A stretch of 47,652 bases of DNA from Methyloprofundus sp. (GTDB lineage Bacteria; Pseudomonadota; Gammaproteobacteria; Methylococcales; Methylomonadaceae), in NCBI GenBank assembly GCA_014859465.1, contig JACUUF010000016.1:1-47652 (forward strand), written 5' to 3'. Every line of letters begins with the position of its first letter. The stretch's first letter is position 1. Position numbers and translations under genes: made by a program. The notes beneath the pieces were generated by a model. That model was not told the DNA's origin and searched no databases. It saw only the letters and a program-made list of their open reading frames with translations. Positions 39,312-47,652 of the stretch are shown here, in pieces.

Positions 39312-40067
39312 TTAAAACAAACTATCTTCTATCTGCTGCAAAATCTCTGCTGTTAAAGGCTGATGATTGTCAGCCAAAATATCCCCTTTAAGTAAGGTAG
39401 CTAATTGCCCAGCCGTATTGATCAAATCATCAAACACAGCTTTAACATCATCAAGCTCTCTCGGTTGCATAAAAAAAGAAATCCCAGGACAGTAATAAGA
39501 CTCCCAGTTATCTCCTGGAAAAATACCCGGAGCAATCATACTGGCAACAGCATAATCAACACGATTTTGTGTATCCAAACGCTCGAAAACTTGCACACTG
39601 CCATAGACCAAACCTAAGCGCTCAAATGCTTGCACTAATTGCAATCCTTTAAATCCCTCTGGATTTTTAGCAACTAGATGTAGTTGCAATAACGCCGGCA
39701 ATTGTTTTGCAGAAGGCTCAGCAATAGATTCATTGGTTTTATCCATCGCTGTAGCCAATATATCTGGTTCTGAGGCTACACTATCTTGCTGTTTTACTTC
39801 TTGCGTGTACGCAGAATTTAAACGCGTTTTGACTTCAGGCGCTTGATGCTCGTCATTATTGCGTGTGCTTAAGGGCACAATATCAAAATCATCATCAGCG
39901 GTATTGACAAACAAACTACGATCTACATGCTCCAAAGGATCACGGTTATCATAAAAATTAATATTTTTACGTTTTGCACTGCCTTTAAACATACCCCAAA
40001 AAATCATGCCTAAAATAACTAGACCGCCTACCGAAATGATGACTATTCTTAATAAATCTTTATCCAC
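39312..40067 (-). CDS. zipA: Cell division protein ZipA
   Basis: A 251-residue ZipA: an N-terminal membrane anchor (LLRIVIISVGGLVILGMIFWG, about 5-25), a short basic stretch, a flexible acidic linker (about 40-120) and the C-terminal FtsZ-binding domain starting at LQLHLVAKNPEGFKG near 128, with YAVASMIAPGIFPGDNW and GISFFMQ. ZipA tethers FtsZ filaments to the membrane in gammaproteobacteria. It is shorter than E. coli ZipA (328) because of the linker. It starts 1 bp after the smc stop codon, the usual smc-zipA operon. The 208 bp between zipA and the SNF2 gene (39103-39311) contain only a weak CTTCAGT/ACTGAAG inverted repeat (39213-39246). Confidence 0.93.
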   Translation of the reverse strand: MDKDLLRIVIISVGGLVILGMIFWGMFKGSAKRKNINFYDNRDPLEHVDRSLFVNTADDDFDIVPLSTRNNDEHQAPEVKTRLNSAYTQEVKQQDSVASEPDILATAMDKTNESIAEPSAKQLPALLQLHLVAKNPEGFKGLQLVQAFERLGLVYGSVQVFERLDTQNRVDYAVASMIAPGIFPGDNWESYYCPGISFFMQPRELDDVKAVFDDLINTAGQLATLLKGDILADNHQPLTAEILQQIEDSLF

Positions 40068-40068
40068 G

Positions 40069-43000
40069 TTAACTTTCCGCCATTGCTACTGCTTCTTGAA
40101 TATCGACTGCTACCATACGGGAAACACCCGGCTCCTTCATGGTAACGCCTGCTAATTGTTCTGCAATTTCCATCGTCACTTTATTATGTGAAATATACAA
40201 AAATTGCACATTGACTGACATTTCTTCAACCATGGCTGAAAATCGTCGTACATTTGCCTCATCTAAAGGGGCATCCACTTCATCCAACAAGCAAAAAGGT
40301 GCTGGATTCAGGTCAAAAATAGAAAAAACTAGAGCCACAGCGGTTAAGGCTTTTTCACCACCGGACAATAAATGAATTGAACTATTCCGCTTACCCGGAG
40401 GCTGGGCAATAATAGTAACGCCACTGTCCAATAAATCATCATCTGTTAAGGACAAATAGGCTTTGCCACCACCGAACAGCTTAGGAAATTTCTCCTGTAA
40501 ACCAGCGTTTATTTTATCAAATGTTTCCTTAAATCGCTGCCTACTTTCATTATCAATCTTAGCAATGGCACTTTCTAAAATTTGCAGCGCCTCTAATAAA
40601 TCACTATTTTGCTCATTGAGAAAATTCATCCGTTCAGACTGCGCTTTAAATTCCTCTATCGCTGTTAAGTTGATAGTCCCCAAGCGCTCAATCTGACGCC
40701 CCAAATCATCCACCTTGATTTTCCATGCCGATTCGTCAGCATGCTCCGGCATAGCTTGGATAATCGTTTGCGCATCGGCGCCTGCCTCTTGCAATTGCTC
40801 AGTGACCGCTTGTTGGCGCACTTGGCTTGCCTGCTGCTCAAAGCGAATACTATCGAGCAACTCTTTTTTCTTATCAATATGCAATTGCACAGAAGAAAAC
40901 CGTTCCGCTGACTCGGCAATATCCGTTTCTAAAATGGCTTGCTGTTCACGCACCTGCACTAAAACTTTTTCCAGCTGCTCTTTCTGTTGTTGCCAGAGTT
41001 CCAACTCATAACGCTCGTCATCCATAGGCTGCAAAGTTTGCTGTAATTTCTTATTTAGCTCAGCAATACGCTCTTGAGCTTGCTGCTGCTGTAATTGCAA
41101 GCGCTCGATTTGCTTGGTTGTTAAGCTATCCGAGGTTTTTAGACTGGATATTTTTGCTTGTAAACCGTGTACCTGCTGACGTACTTCATTGACTTGTCTA
41201 TCGCTTTGCTCGCTTTGTGTTTGCAGATTATGACTATCTTGCTCTAATTGCAATTTCTTTTCAGCAAGCACCTCCATGGCTTCTTCTGCTTGTTCCTTAA
41301 CCATCGAAGCTTCGGCTCTGGTTGCTGCATTATCCAGCAATTCCTGATGAATATCAGCCAATTCATTGCTCACTTGCACTAAACGGTGTTGCTGCTGTTC
41401 TACCCGCGCAGAGTGGGCACTGAACTCTGAATTTTTCAAGGACAGCTCATTACTCACCAGCTTGTCTTTATTTTGTAGCGCTTCGCGTTGTTTTTCAGAC
41501 GCTTTTAAAAAGTCTTCCGCAGTTTCTAATTGCTCTTCCATAACAGCCACGCGCGCCTGCAATTGCACTTGCTGTTCTTTTAATAAGCGTAATTGCTTTT
41601 CTCTTTGCAAGATGCCGCTTTTAGCATCCTGCTCGCGCACAATTTTCACCCACCCATAACCCATCCAAGCGCCTTGCGGGGTGATAATAGATTCATAGGA
41701 TTTTAAGTCGCTAACCAGTTGCCTGGCCTGCTCAGTATTATCGGCACAATAAATACCCGATAATAAACCCTGTAAATTCCATGGTGTTTTAATTTTATCC
41801 AATAAGCGCGGCAAGCCTTTGCTTAATTTCTCACGGTAATCGTGCTCAGTCTCAAATAAAGTCACCGATTCATTGCTTAAAGTCGCAAGCTCATTAATCA
41901 ATTGATCGGCATTATCAATACACACCGCCTCTAAATAAGTGCCTAAAACAGTCTCAACCGCATTTTCCCAGCCGTTATCAACCTCGATAAATTCAGCAAG
42001 GCGCTGGTTTTCCGCTAAGGCCATTCTATCCAGCCAATGCGTTAATTTCTGATTATCTTTACCCATGGCATGCTGCTGTAATAATTCCAGCGAAGTCAGC
42101 TTGCCTTTGACACTTTGCAATTCCAAGCGATCTCTATGCAACACCTCATGATATTGCTTAATCTGCTGGCGTAAATCTTTAATCGATAAATGCACCGCAG
42201 CCAAATCAATTTGAACTTGCTCTCTGCGCTCTTCAATCAGATTAATTGCTTGATCCAAACTCTCTATTTCAAGATGTACACCCTGCTCGCTTAATTCCTC
42301 TTGTTCGCCTTGTAAGCGTTGTAAGCGGCTTTGCAATTGAAATTTTTGATTTTCCAATTGCGCCACCAGCATCCGCTTAACTTCCGCTTGCTCGCGGTAA
42401 TTAGCATATTGATTCTGATGCGCCTCCCAGTCTTGCTGCCAGAAAAGGCGCCGCTCTTGGGCGACTTGCTGAATTTCCAGCATAGCCTCTGCTCTCTCTT
42501 GAGCCACCAATAATGATTCTTGCGTCTCCAATAAAGCGTCTTTTAATTCCTCTAAGTGCAATAAATCTTCGTCCAAATTGTCTTTAAGGTGCTCCGCTTG
42601 ATCGCGCAATCTTGCTAACTCTCGCTCAGTTTCCTCTTGAGATTGCTCATTATGTTTAATGACTTGATCCAAACGGGTAACTTCAGTGAGCAGGGTATAA
42701 TATTCCGCTTGCTGCTGATCTAAATTCTGTTGCTGCGTTTTATGTAGTGCGCGTTTTTGCTCTAGCGTTTGCTCTAAGTTCTTACGCTCCATAAATAATT
42801 CATTATGTGCACTCGCGGCATCTTGTAACTTATTATCCAACTGTTGCGCCATGACATGATGTGTATTCCAGCGCATGGCCAATAGCTGCAACTTTAATTC
42901 ACGTTCTTGCGCCTTTAAAGTGGTATATTTTTCCGCTTTTTCTGCTTGTTTTTTTAAATGATTTAATTGCTTTTCAACTTCATCACGAACATCATCTAAA

Positions 43001-43578
43001 CGCTCTAAGTTCTCTCGCGTATGGCGCATACGCATTTCGGTTTCGCTGCGTCGCTCTTTATACTTAGAAACTCCGGCGGCTTCTTCTATATGGATACGTA
43101 ATTCATCAGGCTTCGCCTCAACAACTCGCGAAATAGTGCCTTGCTCAATAATCGCATAACTGCGCGCACCTAAGCCTGTGCCTAAGAATAAATCGGTAAT
43201 ATCTTTACGTCGGCATTTAGTGCCATTAAATTGATAAATAGACTGACCGTCGCGGCTTACTTGACGTTTAATAGCAATGGTCGTGTACTGGGCATATTCA
43301 CCGCCCGCTTTACCTTGGCTATTATCAAAGACCAATTCAACCGATGCGGTACTCACTGGTTTTCTACCTGAAGAGCCATTAAAAATAACATCCGTCATAC
43401 TACCGCCACGCAAGTGCTTGGCTGAGCTTTCGCCCATCACCCAACGTACCGCATCAATAATATTGGATTTTCCACAGCCATTAGGGCCAACGATACTGAT
43501 TAAATTCCCTTTAATAGGAATCGTCGTCGGATCGACAAATGATTTAAATCCTGAAAGTTTAATTTTTTCCAGCTTCAT
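40069..43578 (-). CDS. smc: Chromosome segregation protein SMC
   Basis: A 1,169-residue SMC ATPase that compacts and helps segregate the chromosome with ScpA and ScpB. N-terminal head with FKSFVDPTTIP and Walker A GPNGCGKSN (31-39); two long Glu/Gln-rich coiled coils (about 170-490 and 660-1010); a hinge around 500-650 (VDNGWENAVETVLG, GAWMGYGW); and the C-terminal head with signature LLSGGEKALTA near 1072 and Walker B CLLDEVDAPLDEANV near 1096. Size is typical. Having smc rather than mukBEF, followed by zipA, is normal for gammaproteobacteria outside the enterics. Neither scpA nor scpB is in the window. Confidence 0.96.
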   Translation of the reverse strand: MKLEKIKLSGFKSFVDPTTIPIKGNLISIVGPNGCGKSNIIDAVRWVMGESSAKHLRGGSMTDVIFNGSSGRKPVSTASVELVFDNSQGKAGGEYAQYTTIAIKRQVSRDGQSIYQFNGTKCRRKDITDLFLGTGLGARSYAIIEQGTISRVVEAKPDELRIHIEEAAGVSKYKERRSETEMRMRHTRENLERLDDVRDEVEKQLNHLKKQAEKAEKYTTLKAQERELKLQLLAMRWNTHHVMAQQLDNKLQDAASAHNELFMERKNLEQTLEQKRALHKTQQQNLDQQQAEYYTLLTEVTRLDQVIKHNEQSQEETERELARLRDQAEHLKDNLDEDLLHLEELKDALLETQESLLVAQERAEAMLEIQQVAQERRLFWQQDWEAHQNQYANYREQAEVKRMLVAQLENQKFQLQSRLQRLQGEQEELSEQGVHLEIESLDQAINLIEERREQVQIDLAAVHLSIKDLRQQIKQYHEVLHRDRLELQSVKGKLTSLELLQQHAMGKDNQKLTHWLDRMALAENQRLAEFIEVDNGWENAVETVLGTYLEAVCIDNADQLINELATLSNESVTLFETEHDYREKLSKGLPRLLDKIKTPWNLQGLLSGIYCADNTEQARQLVSDLKSYESIITPQGAWMGYGWVKIVREQDAKSGILQREKQLRLLKEQQVQLQARVAVMEEQLETAEDFLKASEKQREALQNKDKLVSNELSLKNSEFSAHSARVEQQQHRLVQVSNELADIHQELLDNAATRAEASMVKEQAEEAMEVLAEKKLQLEQDSHNLQTQSEQSDRQVNEVRQQVHGLQAKISSLKTSDSLTTKQIERLQLQQQQAQERIAELNKKLQQTLQPMDDERYELELWQQQKEQLEKVLVQVREQQAILETDIAESAERFSSVQLHIDKKKELLDSIRFEQQASQVRQQAVTEQLQEAGADAQTIIQAMPEHADESAWKIKVDDLGRQIERLGTINLTAIEEFKAQSERMNFLNEQNSDLLEALQILESAIAKIDNESRQRFKETFDKINAGLQEKFPKLFGGGKAYLSLTDDDLLDSGVTIIAQPPGKRNSSIHLLSGGEKALTAVALVFSIFDLNPAPFCLLDEVDAPLDEANVRRFSAMVEEMSVNVQFLYISHNKVTMEIAEQLAGVTMKEPGVSRMVAVDIQEAVAMAES

Positions 43579-43608
43579 AACTGGTAAAATACCCGATTTA
43601 TCAAAAAC

Positions 43609-43631
43609 CTGCCATTATACTTTAATGGCAG
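43609..43631. promoter_or_regulatory. Palindrome overlapping a -10 box in the smc/fhlB divergent promoter region
   Basis: CTGCCATTA (43609-43617) and TAATGGCAG (43623-43631) form a perfect 9-bp inverted repeat with a 5-base spacer. On the minus strand it contains a consensus TATAAT (43619-43614), about 35 bp before the smc start; no good -35 is evident. This may be an operator controlling smc-zipA, or a hairpin in the smc leader. Confidence 0.45.
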
Positions 43632-43696
43632 CTTATACAGATGGCTAAATTCACCTAAGCAAGCACTAACAAACTCATTATTCATTAAGCTAAAAC

Positions 43697-43978
43697 ATGT
43701 CTCAAACCTTTTACACCGCTGATTTAGCAGTCGCATTAAAATACGATGGTAAAAATGCCCCCAAAGTCACGGCCAAGGGCGAAGGTGTCAGCGCCGAACA
43801 GATTTTAGCTATCGCCGAAAAACACGGCATCCCCTTACAAACTGAACCCGAACTAGCAAGAATTTTAGCGCAAGTGCCTTTAGGTGATGAAATCCCTAAA
43901 GAGCTTTATACTGCCGTCGCTGAAGTCATTGCCTTTGCCTATTATTTAAGCGGAAAAACACCCGATCATGACCTTTAA
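43697..43978 (+). CDS. FhlB-like (FlhB C-terminal domain) protein, EscU/YscU/HrcU family
   Basis: A 93-residue protein matching the cytoplasmic C-terminal domain of the flagellar export switch protein FlhB: AVALKYDGKNAPKVTAKG (12-29), AEKHGIPLQTEPELARIL near 50-67 and IPKELYTAVAEVIAFAYYL near 76-94. It lacks the NPTH autocleavage motif and the membrane domain, as FhlB paralogues do. In some bacteria FhlB can partly replace the FlhB C-terminus in switching export specificity. No flagellar gene is nearby. It overlaps psd by 11 bp and is divergent from smc. Confidence 0.85.
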   Translation: MSQTFYTADLAVALKYDGKNAPKVTAKGEGVSAEQILAIAEKHGIPLQTEPELARILAQVPLGDEIPKELYTAVAEVIAFAYYLSGKTPDHDL

Positions 43979-44828
43979 AGAAAGCCTAACTACCCTGCCA
44001 CAATATATATTGCCACACCATCCTTTATCCAGACTAATGAGACAACTGACGCATAGTGAAAATAAGGTCTGGAAAAATTTTTTCATTAAACAAATTGCCA
44101 GCCACTATGGTGTCAATATGGCAGAAGCCATTGATTCTGACATTAACGCTTACCCAAGCTTCAATCACTTCTTTACCCGTGCATTAAAACCCGGCGCAAG
44201 AACCATTGCCAATAGTGCCGGCGATATTGCCTGCCCAGCCGATGGCGCGGTTAGCCAAGCCGGCGCTATTACCGACGGTAATATCATTCAAGCCAAAGGC
44301 AAAAGCTATAGGGCTGTCGATTTATTAGGTGGCGATGCACAACGTGCTGCGCCTTTTAAAAATGGCAAATTCACCACCATTTACTTATCACCTAAAGATT
44401 ATCATCGCTTACATATGCCTTTAGATGGCACCTTAAAAGAAATGATTCATGTACCGGGGCGCTTATTCAGCGTCAATGCGGCGACGGCTAATTCAGTACC
44501 GCGTTTATTTGCTCGAAATGAGCGCGTCGTGGCTATTTTTGATACCGAAGTTGGGCCGATGGCTTTAGTTTTAGTGGGCGCAATTTTTGTCGCCAGCATT
44601 GAAACCGTTTGGCATGGCGAAGTGACACCACCAACGGCCAAAAGCATTCAAACTTGGCAATATAAAGATAATGCACCGCAATTAAAAAGAGGCGAAGAAC
44701 TCGGGCGTTTTAATATGGGTTCCACTATTATCGCTTTATTTGGTGAAAATGCGATGCACTGGCAAGCTACTTTTGTAGCTGGCGAAAAAGTACAGTTGGG
44801 CGAAAAAATAGGCAGCACGATTAGCTAG
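43968..44828 (+). CDS. psd: Phosphatidylserine decarboxylase
   Basis: A 286-residue proenzyme of type I phosphatidylserine decarboxylase, which makes phosphatidylethanolamine at the inner membrane. Motifs: FFTRALKPGAR near 64, CPADGAVSQAG near 88 (catalytic Asp), FTTIYLSPKDYHRLHMP near 134-150 (catalytic His), and FNMGSTIIALF near 248-258. The GST within it is the self-cleavage site, where Ser (near 252) becomes the pyruvoyl group; the family usually has LGST, here MGST. Length matches E. coli Psd (322) less a short C-terminal tail. The 11-bp overlap with the FhlB-like gene implies co-transcription. Confidence 0.94.
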   Translation: MTFKESLTTLPQYILPHHPLSRLMRQLTHSENKVWKNFFIKQIASHYGVNMAEAIDSDINAYPSFNHFFTRALKPGARTIANSAGDIACPADGAVSQAGAITDGNIIQAKGKSYRAVDLLGGDAQRAAPFKNGKFTTIYLSPKDYHRLHMPLDGTLKEMIHVPGRLFSVNAATANSVPRLFARNERVVAIFDTEVGPMALVLVGAIFVASIETVWHGEVTPPTAKSIQTWQYKDNAPQLKRGEELGRFNMGSTIIALFGENAMHWQATFVAGEKVQLGEKIGSTIS

Positions 44829-44915
44829 CAACCCTATAGATGCATCGATGCGAGTTTATTTGCACCTATACATTTAGGCGAGCACATTTAATAAAATCTG
44901 AAACGTTACATTAGC

Positions 44916-44950
44916 TAGCACTGCCAGTGCTTCGAAGACTGGCAATGCTA
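44916..44950 (+). terminator. Hairpin downstream of psd
   Basis: TAGCACTGCCAGT (44916-44928) pairs with ACTGGCAATGCTA (44938-44950), 12 of 13 positions matching, and the apex CTTCGAAG can extend the stem with a one-base bulge. It lies 90 bp after psd and has no T-run, so it may be a processing or REP-like hairpin instead of a terminator. Bases 44951-45101 show no gene. Confidence 0.4.
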
Positions 44951-45101
44951 CGGGTATTATTTAATTTTGATTATTTAGCGCAACCTATCAGCAAGGTTAC
45001 TTCAGACCGTCTTAAAATGAGCGCGCAACATCCGTTATTTACACAGCTTTTGTCACAAAAATCGCGTAGAATATGCACCCTTTAAAGTCTTTAATCTATT
45101 A

Positions 45102-45147
45102 ACCAACAACACCATGCATTAGCTCTATCGAGCTGGCCGTTGTTGGT
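45102..45147 (+). promoter_or_regulatory. Hairpin leader of ybiT with a two-codon ORF
   Basis: ACCAACAAC (45102-45110) pairs with GTTGTTGGT (45139-45147), and an inner AGCTC/GAGCT stem with a TATC loop forms the top. The structure ends 22 bp before the ybiT start. The descending arm side contains ATGCATTAG (45114-45122), a possible Met-His-stop mini-ORF without a clear ribosome site. Translation attenuation is known for several ABC-F genes; its use here is inference. Confidence 0.4.
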
Positions 45148-45169
45148 CAGCTTCTATCTGGAATAAAAC

Positions 45170-46759
45170 ATGCTCGCAACCGCAAATATCACTATGCAAT
45201 TTGGCGCCAAGCCACTTTTTGAAGACGTCTCCGTTAAATTTAATAACGGTAACCGCTATGGACTGATTGGCGCAAATGGCTGCGGAAAATCAACTTTTAT
45301 GAAAATCTTAGGAGGCGATTTAGAGCCTTCTGCCGGCAATGTATCTAAAGATCCTCATGAGCGTCTCGGTAAATTGAAACAAGATCAATTTGCTTACGAA
45401 GAATTTGCCGTACTCGACACAGTGATCATGGGTCATGAAGCGCTATGGGCAATAAAATCTGAACGTGATGCAATTTATGCCAACCCAGATATGACTGAAG
45501 CCGATGGCATGCGCGCTGCTGAGCTAGAATCAGAATTCGCAGAAATGGATGGCTACACAGCCGAAGCGCGTGCCGGTGAATTATTAGAAGGTGTAGGCAT
45601 TCCTACCGAGCAACACTACGGCCCTATGAGTGCAGTGGCACCGGGCTGGAAATTGCGCGTCTTGCTGGCGCAAGCACTCTTCTCTGATCCTGATATTTTG
45701 CTACTTGATGAGCCAACCAACAACCTCGACATCAATGCTATTCGCTGGTTAGAAGAGACCTTGAATGCCCGCAAATGCACGATGATTATCATCTCTCATG
45801 ATCGCCACTTCCTAAATAGCGTTTGCACGCATATGGCTGATGTAGACTACGGTGAAATCCGCCTTTATCCAGGTTCGTATGACGATTACATGACCGCAGC
45901 TACTCAAGTTACCGAGCAACTACAATCAGAAAATGCTAAAAAGAAAGCGCAAATTTCCGAGCTTAAAGCCTTCGTTAGTCGTTTTTCAGCTAACGCGTCA
46001 AAATCTAAACAAGCAACATCGCGTGCCAAACAATTAGATAAAATCAGCCTAGCGGAAATAAAGCCTTCTAGTCGCCAAAACCCCTTTATCCGCTTTGAGC
46101 AAAGTAAAAAATTACATCGCCTAGCGTTAGAATTAGAAGGTTTAAGCAAAAGCTATGATGACAATGAATTATTTAAAAACTTCAACTTAATGATTGAAGT
46201 GGGCGAACGTGTTGCCGTTATCGGTCAAAATGGTATTGGTAAAACCACCTTATTAAAATGTTTAGCAGGTGATATTCAGCCAACCACAGGCACTGTAAAA
46301 TGGTCTGAAAACTCCGATATAGGCTATTGCGCACAAGATCATGCCGCAGATTTTAAAGACGACAAGCTGTTATTCGACTGGATGGAGCAATGGCGCCAAC
46401 CTAGCGATGACGATCAAGTGATTCGCGGCACCTTAGGCCGTTTATTATTTACGCAAGATGATATAGGCAAAAAAGTCAGTGTCCTTTCTGGAGGTGAAAA
46501 AGGCCGTATGATTTTTGGTAAATTAATGCTGCAACGCCCGAATATTATGCTATTGGACGAGCCGACTAACCACCTTGATATGGAATCGATTGAGTCGTTA
46601 AATTTAGCTTTAGAAAACTACCCTGGCACCTTAATCTTTGTCAGTCATGACCGTGAGTTCGTGTCTTCATTAGCTACACGTATTATTGAATTGACGCCCA
46701 AGGGTATTGTTGATTTCCGTGGTACTTATGACGATTATTTAAGCAGCCAAGGTGTTTAA
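45170..46759 (+). CDS. ybiT: ABC-F family ATPase YbiT
   Basis: A 529-residue soluble tandem ABC protein without membrane domains, nearly collinear with E. coli YbiT (530): [17 protein letters not shown] start, Walker [10 protein letters not shown] (34-42), [17 protein letters not shown] (near 145-161) in the place of the first signature, Walker [11 protein letters not shown] near 179, the inter-domain P-site linker around 245-310 ([17 protein letters not shown]), second Walker [10 protein letters not shown] near 352, LSGGEKGRM near 438 and DEPTNHLD near 463. ABC-F proteins bind the ribosomal E site and adjust translation; YbiT's precise role is still being defined. Preceded by a hairpin leader and followed by a multi-hairpin element. 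Confidence 0.94.
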   Translation: MLATANITMQFGAKPLFEDVSVKFNNGNRYGLIGANGCGKSTFMKILGGDLEPSAGNVSKDPHERLGKLKQDQFAYEEFAVLDTVIMGHEALWAIKSERDAIYANPDMTEADGMRAAELESEFAEMDGYTAEARAGELLEGVGIPTEQHYGPMSAVAPGWKLRVLLAQALFSDPDILLLDEPTNNLDINAIRWLEETLNARKCTMIIISHDRHFLNSVCTHMADVDYGEIRLYPGSYDDYMTAATQVTEQLQSENAKKKAQISELKAFVSRFSANASKSKQATSRAKQLDKISLAEIKPSSRQNPFIRFEQSKKLHRLALELEGLSKSYDDNELFKNFNLMIEVGERVAVIGQNGIGKTTLLKCLAGDIQPTTGTVKWSENSDIGYCAQDHAADFKDDKLLFDWMEQWRQPSDDDQVIRGTLGRLLFTQDDIGKKVSVLSGGEKGRMIFGKLMLQRPNIMLLDEPTNHLDMESIESLNLALENYPGTLIFVSHDREFVSSLATRIIELTPKGIVDFRGTYDDYLSSQGV

Positions 46760-46776
46760 GCAATAAGGAAACATCC

Positions 46777-46894
46777 CGTTGGGACGAGGCCAACGATTGG
46801 GCCGGAGTATACTCCCCTGCCCAATCCGCGCCCGATAAAGCAGCTCCGCTTGTTGCGGGGCGCTGCTTTCGGCCTAAAGGCCGAGGTTTAAACC
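46777..46894 (+). ncRNA. Candidate structured RNA: tandem hairpins after ybiT
   Basis: Starting 17 bp after the ybiT stop there are, in a row: CGTTGG/CCAACG (46777-46795); ATTGGGC/GCCCAAT enclosing the perfect palindrome GGAGTATACTCC (46796-46825); AAAGCAGC/GCTGCTTT with an inner CCGC/GCGG pairing (46837-46869); CGGCC-TAAA-GGCCG (46870-46883); and GGTTTAAACC (46885-46894). The block is much more GC-rich than its surroundings and has no open frame of note. Hairpin 3 could be part of a terminator. I do not recognise a known RNA family. A 3'-UTR-derived small RNA, an attenuator or a repeat element are all possible. Bases 46895-46987 show nothing else. Confidence 0.45.
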
Positions 46895-46987
46895 AGCAAG
46901 GAAGATTGATTAATTTCCAAGCCCAGAAAAACTAAAACCTGTTTTCTTTTGAGCACTTTCAGACACTCCGTCCAAAACTCTATCTAC

Positions 46988-47467
46988 TTATCCAAACAGC
47001 AGCTCGCTTAATGCAAAATAAACAGCCATAAAAGCGGAAAATGCCGAACTAGCGACATAGCGCCAAGCTAAAGGAGTTTTATTCTGAATCATATAGTTCA
47101 CCAGCAAAGCAACAGGGAGCGCATAAACAAAAGAATGTGTCGCAAGCAATAGAATATCCATGTCAATCGTTTGCCACTTGCCGGCAAAGCACTCAATAAA
47201 GATCAAATGTCGGGCAATCCACAATGGATTAAAAAAGAGCGCAGAACAGAGCATACGTTTGAGCGAACTTAATAGACTCTTGCCTTGTATGCGTCGATCT
47301 AAATAATGAAAATAAGTCGGGATTTCCCAAGCATACAAAGTGCCTCCCAAAAGCAACATGCCCACTAAACGCTGATACAAAAATTCATCGGTTAAAAGCG
47401 TTGCAAAAGTATCGCCTGCGGCATAAACAATACCGCCCATCCAAGCATTTTTCCAAGTAATACGCAT
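46988..47467 (-). CDS. Small integral membrane protein, possibly Mpv17/PMP22-like
   Basis: A 159-residue hydrophobic protein with about four membrane segments (approximately 28-45, 65-90, 100-122 and 132-157). The pattern VYAAGDTFATLL near 14, then RLVGMLLLGGTLY, followed by FHYLDRRIQGKSLLSSLKRML and a Pro in the next helix, resembles the GD...R...G...LDR...P arrangement of the Mpv17/PMP22 family, mostly known from eukaryotes with some bacterial members. This is a by-eye resemblance and uncertain. No signal peptide distinct from the first helix. The 185 bp upstream to the right edge (47468-47652) contain no gene that I can support. Confidence 0.6.
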   Translation of the reverse strand: MRITWKNAWMGGIVYAAGDTFATLLTDEFLYQRLVGMLLLGGTLYAWEIPTYFHYLDRRIQGKSLLSSLKRMLCSALFFNPLWIARHLIFIECFAGKWQTIDMDILLLATHSFVYALPVALLVNYMIQNKTPLAWRYVASSAFSAFMAVYFALSELLFG

Positions 47468-47652
47468 CCTTAGCCTTTCTTATAGTAACTACTCATAGCC
47501 ACCTAACGCCCGCAGACATCCAGTAAATTTGCTTTTCCACGGCCGCCATCTTTGGGCGGTGGTTAACCTGCCAATATCCGGTTGCAGCGCAGATAGGAAA
47601 ATTTGGTAGTGGGTGAAATCTGTGATTTTCAATATAATTGAAGTTACGACAT

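Noticed and set aside
40715..41659. Cys-rich open frames opposite smc
   Set aside because: Cys/Ser-rich antisense of Gln/Lys/Glu coiled-coil codons; not genes.
46777..46883. Integron attC site
   Set aside because: The inverted repeats are arranged as separate hairpins, without the paired RYYYAAC/GTTRRRY ends, and no integrase or cassette array is near.
1..47652. CRISPR arrays, rRNA and tRNA genes
   Set aside because: No regularly spaced direct repeats, no cloverleaf with CCA-proximal signature and no rRNA core sequences were seen on reading both strands.

Overview
This 47.6-kb window is a stretch of chromosome from a moderately AT-rich gammaproteobacterium. The class follows from zipA, bamC next to dapA, acnB, single-chain purL, rmuC, tatD, a YbiT-type ABC-F ATPase and the order proA-nadD-rsfS. 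A phosphorylase-kinase-alpha-like GH15 protein beside a glucokinase, and a giant DUF3683-type FAD/Fe-S oxidoreductase, recall Methylococcales-type methanotrophs; that lineage call is inference. I see no rRNA, tRNA, CRISPR array, integrase or intact insertion sequence.

Layout. 1-606: remnant of a GGDEF-EAL protein. 773-4994: frameshifted GH15/PhK-alpha-like gene overlapping glucokinase. 5226-9143: FAD/Fe-S oxidoreductase behind a promoter with an operator-like palindrome. 9396-17217: tatD, rmuC, an RlmI-like methyltransferase, a truncated thpR, a Met-rich periplasmic protein, a YafS-like methyltransferase with rnhA, a dienelactone hydrolase and a cytochrome b561. 17369-21095 (minus): two different dynamin-like GTPases in tandem followed by a YkgJ cysteine-cluster protein. 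21218-21643: a small lipoprotein. 21693-30454 (minus): mntA, broken hepT, proA, nadD, rsfS, a DUF3617 protein, dapA, bamC and purL, closely packed except before purL. 30494-39102 (minus): acnB, then a cassette of SNF2 helicase, RecF-like ATPase and DUF4276/TOPRIM-like protein, the best candidate for an under-described (probably defence) system. 39312-43578: zipA and smc, divergent from a lone FhlB-like protein and psd. 45170-46759: ybiT with a hairpin leader and, after its stop, a run of hairpins that may be a structured RNA. 46988-47467: a membrane protein of uncertain family.

Together the genes cover glucose phosphorylation, 2-hydroxy-acid oxidation, proline, lysine, NAD and purine synthesis, the TCA cycle, outer-membrane assembly, chromosome segregation, division and phospholipid synthesis. 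Between them lie several decaying genes (EAL protein, GH15, thpR, hepT), hairpin repeats and the ATPase/nuclease/helicase cassette.
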